Below, in pieces: positions 61,951 through 64,000 of a stretch of DNA of 64,000 nucleotides (positions are counted from its first letter, which is position 1; every line of letters begins with the position of its first letter). The notes under the pieces were generated by a model that saw only the letters and a list, made by a program, of their open reading frames with translations, did not search any database and was not told the DNA's origin. Source of the stretch: Bog-756 sp963710495 (GTDB lineage: Bacteria; Actinomycetota; Acidimicrobiia; Acidimicrobiales; RAAP-2); the NCBI GenBank assembly GCA_963710495.1, contig CAVQAI010000009.1, positions 1 through 64,000 on the forward strand. The letters run 5' to 3'. The translations under genes were made by a program, and so were the position numbers.

Positions 61951-63609
61951 TCAGCGGATTGCCGGATTTCCGACCTGTGGCAGTGAATTCCGCCGCTCCT
62001 CGGCGCGGCGCTCGGCCGCCAGCCGCTCGAGCTCGTCGGCGCCGAAGTCGACATGGCACATCGCCTCGGCCAACAGTCGGTGCCCGGCGCGCTGGGCGAT
62101 CTGGCGGTGCATCTCCTGGGCCACCCACCGGTAGCTCGGATGGCCCTGCGTCCCCGAGCGGAGCTCGAGCAGGTGCATGGCCTCACGGGCATTCATCTGC
62201 ATGGTGTAGCGGATGCGGTAGGCCAGCGCCACGGCGTAGGCCGACTCGACCGGGAAGCTGGGTGCCAATGCTTCAGCCAGTTCTCGCGACCGCTCGAGCG
62301 AACCGGCATACCGTTCGGACAATCCGGCCTCGGCCACCACGTCGGGCACGTCGTAGCCGAGCCGGGTGCCGAGCGGTTGCCAATCGATGGTCAGCATCCG
62401 GTGGCGCTGCAGGTCGCGGAAGGCGCCGTAATCGGTGACGACGTCGAACCGGTACCCGGTGCGCTCGAACGCCCGCCCGGGACGGTGCCGCCGGTTGGAG
62501 CGCTCTCCGACGTAGGCCCGCAGCAGGGCTCGGCGCTCCTCCGCCCCCAGCCGGGACACCCGGGCCGCCACCTCCTCCTCGCTGGCACCGGTGAGCGGAC
62601 CGCAGATGGCGGCGATGACCTTGTCCTCGCCGTCCGGGTCGAAATCGACCAGGGTGACCGACGGGTGCCCCGAGGGCCCGGCCATCGGCATGTCATCGGG
62701 CGCCACCAGGTCGGGGAAGAGCGCCTCCACCAGCCGGGCGGTGTCGCGGCGGGTCCGGGCCAGGTACTCGGACCACACCCCGCCCCGGTCGGGGCGATCC
62801 ACCCGCTGGAGGAAGGAGGGGATGACCTTCCGCAGCTCCTCCAACATCAGCTCGGCGTAGCGGCGGGCCTCGGGAAGCGGATGGGCCCGCATGCGCAGCA
62901 ACAGGAGCTCGTAGGACTGCCCGGTTCCGTAGATGCCGACATTGGACAGCGAGCCGGCCGGCAACAGGCCGCGCATCGCATCGAGTGCCTTGGCCCGCAC
63001 CGCTTGGCGGTGCACGAAATCCGAGTCACCGGGTTGGCGCGGATGGCGGTGGCCCAACCAGGCCTGGGTCGACTCCAGCAGCTCGCCGTAGGTGTCGAAC
63101 ATCCGGTCCATGTCCCCCACGTAGCGGGCCCCGAGCGAGGAGGCCAGCAACCCCGGGTCCCGGTAGTAGCGGTAGTGGCCCGATGTCGGCCGGTTGTTGT
63201 AGGGGATGTAGCGGGTCGACTGCTCCAGGTAGGCCATGAGCCGCCCCCACTCGAGCACCTTGGTGAGGACGTTGGACGCCTGCTCGCAGGCCAGGTGGAC
63301 CCCGCCGAGCTGCGCCACCGAATCGTCGCCGTACTCGACGAACACCCGCTGGTAGAGGTCCTCGGCCCGGGCCAGCCCGACCGTGGCGTCGACGCCGGCG
63401 TCCCCGGCGATGTCGAGCTCGCCGACGAACTCGTCGAGGAACAGCCGGCGCAGGCTCTTGGACGACCTGGAGTACCGGGCGAACAGGGCTCCCTTGACCA
63501 CTTCAGGCAGGTTGACCAGGGCGAAGACCGGCCTGTCCAAGTTGGTGACATAGCGTCGGAGGACGTCTTCCTCCTCGGTGCTGAATGTCTCCACGACATA
63601 GGGGAACAT
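61951..63609 (-). CDS. ThyX-like flavin-dependent thymidylate synthase, two-domain form
   Basis: A 552-residue protein, twice the length of ordinary ThyX. The first half carries EQASNVLTKVLEWGRLMAYLEQSTRYIPY, where STRYIPY matches the end of the ThyX motif but the RHR is missing. The second half has QRHRMLTIDWQPLGTR with RHR at 402-404 but no Ser in the usual place, and FAD-site-like HLLELRSGTQGHPSYR. Classic ThyX uses RHRxxSxxxxSxR to make dTMP with FAD and methylenetetrahydrofolate. The split motif leaves activity open. It may be an accessory paralogue. Confidence 0.78.
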   Translation of the reverse strand: MFPYVVETFSTEEEDVLRRYVTNLDRPVFALVNLPEVVKGALFARYSRSSKSLRRLFLDEFVGELDIAGDAGVDATVGLARAEDLYQRVFVEYGDDSVAQLGGVHLACEQASNVLTKVLEWGRLMAYLEQSTRYIPYNNRPTSGHYRYYRDPGLLASSLGARYVGDMDRMFDTYGELLESTQAWLGHRHPRQPGDSDFVHRQAVRAKALDAMRGLLPAGSLSNVGIYGTGQSYELLLLRMRAHPLPEARRYAELMLEELRKVIPSFLQRVDRPDRGGVWSEYLARTRRDTARLVEALFPDLVAPDDMPMAGPSGHPSVTLVDFDPDGEDKVIAAICGPLTGASEEEVAARVSRLGAEERRALLRAYVGERSNRRHRPGRAFERTGYRFDVVTDYGAFRDLQRHRMLTIDWQPLGTRLGYDVPDVVAEAGLSERYAGSLERSRELAEALAPSFPVESAYAVALAYRIRYTMQMNAREAMHLLELRSGTQGHPSYRWVAQEMHRQIAQRAGHRLLAEAMCHVDFGADELERLAAERRAEERRNSLPQVGNPAIR

Positions 63610-63621
63610 GCCCGGATCACA

Positions 63622-64000
63622 CTACGACGGGGCGGACGGCCGAGGCGCGGACCCCAGGGCGGCCGGATCGTCGGCGCCGACCACGCCCCGACGCAGGAGG
63701 GAGACGGCCAGGCCGGCATCCTCCCTGGTCCCCGGCTGGGGAGCCGTCTCGGCCAGTTGGCGGAGGAGGTCGATGAGCTGGCGCACGTTGCGCACGAAGT
63801 CGCCGGGAGCGACCTCGGCCTCCCGCAGCACCGAATCGAGGCCCTCGCCCCCGGCCCAGGCGACCACCGCCCGGGCCAGGCCGGGATCCGGCGCCCGGGT
63901 GCGGCGCAGGCCGAGCCGCCGCTCGTCGGCCCGGAGGGAGGCGGCCATGGCGCCGAGTTCGGCCAGCCGCTCGGCGACCACCGGTGACCGCGGGGGACGC
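63622..64000 (-). CDS. C-terminal end of a DEAD/DEAH helicase (DSHCT domain, HelY/Mtr4-like), truncated
   Basis: Only the last 126 or so codons lie in the window; the frame is open to the edge. APGDFVRNVRQLIDLLRQLAE is the DSHCT signature of Ski2/Mtr4-like helicases such as mycobacterial HelY, which unwind RNA or nucleic acid. The tail ends ...RRGVVGADDPAALGS with a Ser/Pro/Ala-rich finish. It lies 12 bp upstream of the ThyX-like gene on the same strand. The motor domains are outside the window. Confidence 0.75.
   Translation of the reverse strand, partial: RPPRSPVVAERLAELGAMAASLRADERRLGLRRTRAPDPGLARAVVAWAGGEGLDSVLREAEVAPGDFVRNVRQLIDLLRQLAETAPQPGTREDAGLAVSLLRRGVVGADDPAALGSAPRPSAPS

Noticed and set aside
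1..64000. CRISPR array, restriction-modification, toxin-antitoxin or biosynthetic gene cluster
   Set aside because: No regularly spaced direct repeats, Cas proteins, methylase/endonuclease pairs or PKS/NRPS modules were found in either strand.

Overview
The window is about 64 kb of GC-rich DNA from an actinobacterium. A member of the Acidimicrobiia or a near relative fits best, although no rRNA gene is present to prove it. The evidence is gene content and order: a probable NAD kinase tail, recN, pyrG, NUDIX and xerD in a row; scpA-scpB-pseudouridine synthase-aroH-tyrA-aroA-cmk-plsC; an Rv1830-like MerR regulator beside glycine cleavage genes; a DUF4193 acidic zinc protein; a Ddn-like F420 enzyme; a DinB/MDMPI enzyme; and the DSHCT tail of a HelY-type helicase. 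GTG starts and 4-bp stop/start overlaps are common.

Region 1 (1-22.3 kb) is housekeeping. It covers DNA repair and CTP synthesis, XerD recombinase, a DksA/TraR zinc protein, a site-2 protease, a large YfhO-type membrane protein, TrpRS (minus strand), and the condensin subunits ScpA/ScpB with a pseudouridine synthase. A tightly packed aromatic amino acid block (aroH, tyrA, aroA) runs into cmk and plsC. A minus-strand set follows (glycosyltransferase, HD protein, ispH), then the PDZ/radical-SAM DUF512 protein overlapping der.

Region 2 (22.3-40.9 kb) is accessory. It has larger gaps, more A/T at third codon positions and many secreted or membrane proteins. It holds an SGNH hydrolase, tRNA-Pro(GGG), a secreted orphan, and an RCC1-repeat protein with tandem Ig-like repeats. 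A decayed second copy of the tRNA-Pro 3' end at 26871-26911 suggests an old integration site. Beyond it lie a minus-strand membrane-protein cluster (DUF2142 and others), a zinc-finger methyltransferase, and a three-gene minus-strand set: CHASE-GGDEF-EAL, a PilB/GspE ATPase with a well-matched MshEN cyclic-di-GMP motif pair, and a secreted beta-propeller-like protein. That set is the best candidate for an undescribed regulated system here.

Region 3 (40.9-64 kb) returns to metabolic and core genes. These include an amidohydrolase, a gamma-carbonic-anhydrase-like hexapeptide protein, a lipoprotein, a monooxygenase-fold protein, and the MerR regulator with a coupled PD-(D/E)XK-like protein next to gcvT-gcvPA-gcvPB. 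Then come a Ddn-like protein, a class II aldolase, another large membrane protein, several small zinc proteins, an MBL hydrolase, a nitroreductase, an HtrA protease, conserved orphans, a DUF4193 protein, a tandem-domain ThyX-like protein and the helicase tail.

Three genes (recN, aroA, htrA) carry frameshifts, some at short homopolymers. In recN they are dense in the first 1.1 kb. Sequencing or assembly errors, perhaps near a contig end, explain this better than true gene decay.
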